The position numbers and the translations under genes are program-made. Below, piece after piece: positions 62,317 to 64,000 of a stretch of 64,000 nt of DNA; position 1 is the first letter of the stretch; the number at the start of each line of letters is the position of its first letter. The notes beneath the pieces are model-generated. The model did no database searches and had not been told where the DNA came from. It saw nothing but the letters and a program-made list of their open reading frames with translations. The DNA lies in NCBI GenBank assembly GCA_003134685.1, contig PLCA01000003.1, positions 464,228 through 528,227 of the forward strand. Direction: 5' to 3'. The DNA comes from Gemmatimonadota bacterium. Lineage in GTDB: Bacteria > Gemmatimonadota > Gemmatimonadetes > Gemmatimonadales > Gemmatimonadaceae.

Positions 62317-62655
62317 ATGAGGAAGTCGTATGCAGCAATCGGGATGTCACTCGCGGCCGCGGTAGCGAGCATCTCGATCCCGGCACTTGCTACATCGTCC
62401 GCTTTCGCTTCACCCGTCCCAGCGTCTCAGGTTATGCCCGTCGCGCAACAGGCATCTCGCCCACAGGGCGCGGCTGCACGCAACCGCCGTGAGCCCCATC
62501 CCGAGATACGGAAAGCGATCACGGCACTCGAGAGCGCCAAGAATGCCATGCAGAACGCGAGTCACGACTTCGGTGGTCATCGCGTTGCCGCGCTCGCCGC
62601 TTGCGACCGAGCGATCGAGCAGCTGAGGCTCGCGCTTCAGTACGACAAGCGGTAG
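62317..62655 (+). CDS. Small secreted helical protein
   Basis: ATG 62317 with AGGAG eight bases upstream gives 112 residues: signal RKSYAAIGMSLAAAVASISI, PALATSSAFA, then a Pro/Gln-rich linker and a helical end EIRKAITALESAKNAMQNAS, HDFGGHRVAALAACDRAIEQ and LRLALQYDKR. The helix pair resembles secreted four-helix hypothetical proteins in Acidobacteriota/Gemmatimonadota. Function unknown. A terminator follows. Confidence 0.8.
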   Translation: MRKSYAAIGMSLAAAVASISIPALATSSAFASPVPASQVMPVAQQASRPQGAAARNRREPHPEIRKAITALESAKNAMQNASHDFGGHRVAALAACDRAIEQLRLALQYDKR

Positions 62656-62706
62656 GACCGTTGGGGATGGTTCATCTCGCGAAAGCGAGCATCCACTGAA
62701 CCGAAG

Positions 62707-62750
62707 CAGGGAGCTCTCGGCGTTGCAGCTAAATCGCCGGGAGCTCCCTG
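62707..62750. terminator. Terminator between convergent genes
   Basis: CAGGGAGCTCTCGGCG (62707-62722) pairs with CGCCGGGAGCTCCCTG (62735-62750), with one G-U pair, over a 12-base loop. No long T-run follows on the + strand. Placed between the secreted protein (+) and the M13 peptidase (-), it can serve both. Confidence 0.75.
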
Positions 62751-62778
62751 ATTCGGTATTCGATGCGCGTCGGAACCG

Positions 62779-64000
62779 CTACCAGATCCGGACTCTGAGT
62801 GAGTCAGGGCGCCACATCGGTTGCCCCGGCTTCACGCCGAACGCGTCGTAGAACTCCGGGATGTTGGCGAGCGGACCCAGCACCCGCCATTTCGCCGGCG
62901 CGTGCACGTCGCTCAGTAGCCCTCTGCGAAGTGATTCATCACGCTGTCGACTCAACCACCCGAGAGCATAGCCGAGGAAGTAGCGCTGGACCGGAGTCAG
63001 CCCGCCAATCGGCTTCCCCTCCTTGTATTGCGCCGTTTTCTTGAACGCATCGAGTCCGAGCAGAACCCCGCCGTAGTCGGCGATGTTCTCGCCGAGGCTC
63101 GCCTTGCCGTTGATGTGGAGTCCGGGCATCGGCTCGTAAGCATCGAACTGTCGCGCCATCACGTCGGCGCGCGCCTGGAACTTGGCGGCGTCGCCACTCG
63201 TCCACCAATCGGTGAGATTCCCTGCCGCGTCGAACTGGCGGCCCTCGTCGTCGAAGCCGTGCGTGATCTCGTGACCGATCGTTCCCGCTGCCGCGTAGCC
63301 GTACGCGGCAGCGTCGTCGACCTGCGCGTCCGGCACTCCGGGAACCGTGAAGATCGCGGCCGGCAGCACGATCTCGTTATTCGAAGGATTGTAGTACGCG
63401 TTGTACGTCTGCGGTGTCATCCCCCACTCGGCGCGGTCCACGGGCTTCCCGAATTTCGAGATGTTGTCGCTGAACCCCCAACGCGCCGCGTTCATCATGT
63501 TTTCCGCATAAGAGTTGCGGCCGACGACGAGCGCCGAGTAGTCCTTCCACTTGTCGGGATAGCCGACTTTGGGATAGACGGTCGAAAGCTTTTGAAGCGC
63601 GCGCGCCTTGGTGGAGTCGCTCATCCAATCGAGCCTAGTGATGCGGTCGCGGTAGGCGGTGCGAATCGCTTCCACCATGTCGGCGTATCGTTGCTTGGCG
63701 ACCGGCGGGAAATACTCCTTCACGAAGATGCGACCCAGGACCATCCCCATCGCATCGCCCTCGGCGTCGAGGACACGCTTCCAGCGTAGCCGTGGCTCTT
63801 TCTGGCCGTTGAGGACACGATTGTAAAAGCTGAATCGCTCGGCGTACACCGCGCTGCTCAGATAGGGCGCGTAGCCGGTTATGAGTTGATAGCGCAGGTA
63901 GTCCTGGAGGACGGGCACCGGCGTCGATTGAACCAACGCCTGCAGAGCGGTGAAGAATTCCGGTTGACCGACCACGACGGAATCCGGATGGAGATTCCAT
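62779..64000 (-). CDS. M13 (neprilysin/PepO) zinc metallopeptidase, 5' end beyond window
   Basis: The frame is open to base 64000 (reading in WNLHPDSVVVGQPEFFTAL), so the N-terminal part lies outside. About 406 residues are visible: DYLRYQLITGYAPYLSSAVY, the zinc motif GHEITHGFDDEGRQFDA, the third ligand in ENIADYGGVLLGLDAF, and the substrate block NAYYNPSNNEIVLPAAI. The end PGQPMWRPDSLRVRIW matches the closing W residue of the family. M13 enzymes cut peptides below about 40 residues in the periplasm. Normal length about 670, so about 40 % is missing. Confidence 0.95.
   Translation of the reverse strand, partial: WNLHPDSVVVGQPEFFTALQALVQSTPVPVLQDYLRYQLITGYAPYLSSAVYAERFSFYNRVLNGQKEPRLRWKRVLDAEGDAMGMVLGRIFVKEYFPPVAKQRYADMVEAIRTAYRDRITRLDWMSDSTKARALQKLSTVYPKVGYPDKWKDYSALVVGRNSYAENMMNAARWGFSDNISKFGKPVDRAEWGMTPQTYNAYYNPSNNEIVLPAAIFTVPGVPDAQVDDAAAYGYAAAGTIGHEITHGFDDEGRQFDAAGNLTDWWTSGDAAKFQARADVMARQFDAYEPMPGLHINGKASLGENIADYGGVLLGLDAFKKTAQYKEGKPIGGLTPVQRYFLGYALGWLSRQRDESLRRGLLSDVHAPAKWRVLGPLANIPEFYDAFGVKPGQPMWRPDSLRVRIW

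Noticed and set aside
1-64000. rRNA or tRNA genes, phage or intact transposase
   Set aside because: No convincing signature was found on either strand.

Overview
The window is high-GC bacterial DNA. It combines SusC/SusD outer-membrane uptake genes, large FG-GAP/VCBS lipoproteins with ASPIC/UnbV domains, many secreted peptidases (families M3, M13 and S9), frequent GTG/TTG starts and numerous Tat or lipoprotein signals. This suggests a soil-type Gemmatimonadota bacterium, or a close relative in the FCB/Acidobacteriota sphere. The assignment is inferred from gene content only; no rRNA, tRNA, CRISPR array or intact transposon was seen.

Layout. 1-16.9 kb is carbohydrate catabolism: the end of a GH15-type enzyme, a sensor kinase, a Na+/solute symporter, then a tightly coupled + strand operon (4223-16563). 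The operon runs sugar isomerase, GH130, GH5-like hydrolase, GH130, a lipoprotein fusing a helical toroid domain to a sugar-binding protein, two ABC permeases, a MalK-type ATPase and an AT-rich lipoprotein glycosidase that seems to start at CTG. Next to the last gene lies a SusD remnant. The operon looks built to import and phosphorolyse or hydrolyse beta-mannoside-like oligosaccharides. 16.9-25 kb holds a small secreted protein, an HAD phosphatase, a SemiSWEET, a GH31 glucosidase with a TatA-like N-terminus, an UnbV lipoprotein and a BtuF-like protein. 25-37.3 kb is a SusC-SusD-UnbV locus with a second large UnbV lipoprotein and a free-standing TonB plug lipoprotein.

37.6-38.4 kb carries the most striking gene: a CMD/AhpD-like redox protein whose CxxC motif reads C-L-F-TGA, followed by a hairpin with a GGTC apical loop at the spacing of a bacterial SECIS. 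It is probably a selenoprotein. It is followed by a large palindromic non-coding element, an M3 peptidase, a TatA gene, a KdpDE-like two-component pair without kdpFABC, a cardiolipin synthase-like protein and many small proteins.

52.5-59.3 kb is redox-rich: a cupredoxin, an aldo/keto reductase, a diheme cytochrome c, two His-bearing membrane proteins and two different Rieske proteins. It also holds a KDPG aldolase with a dioxygenase remnant beside it. 59.3-64 kb has a YetF-type membrane protein, an S9 peptidase, a small secreted protein and a partial M13 peptidase.
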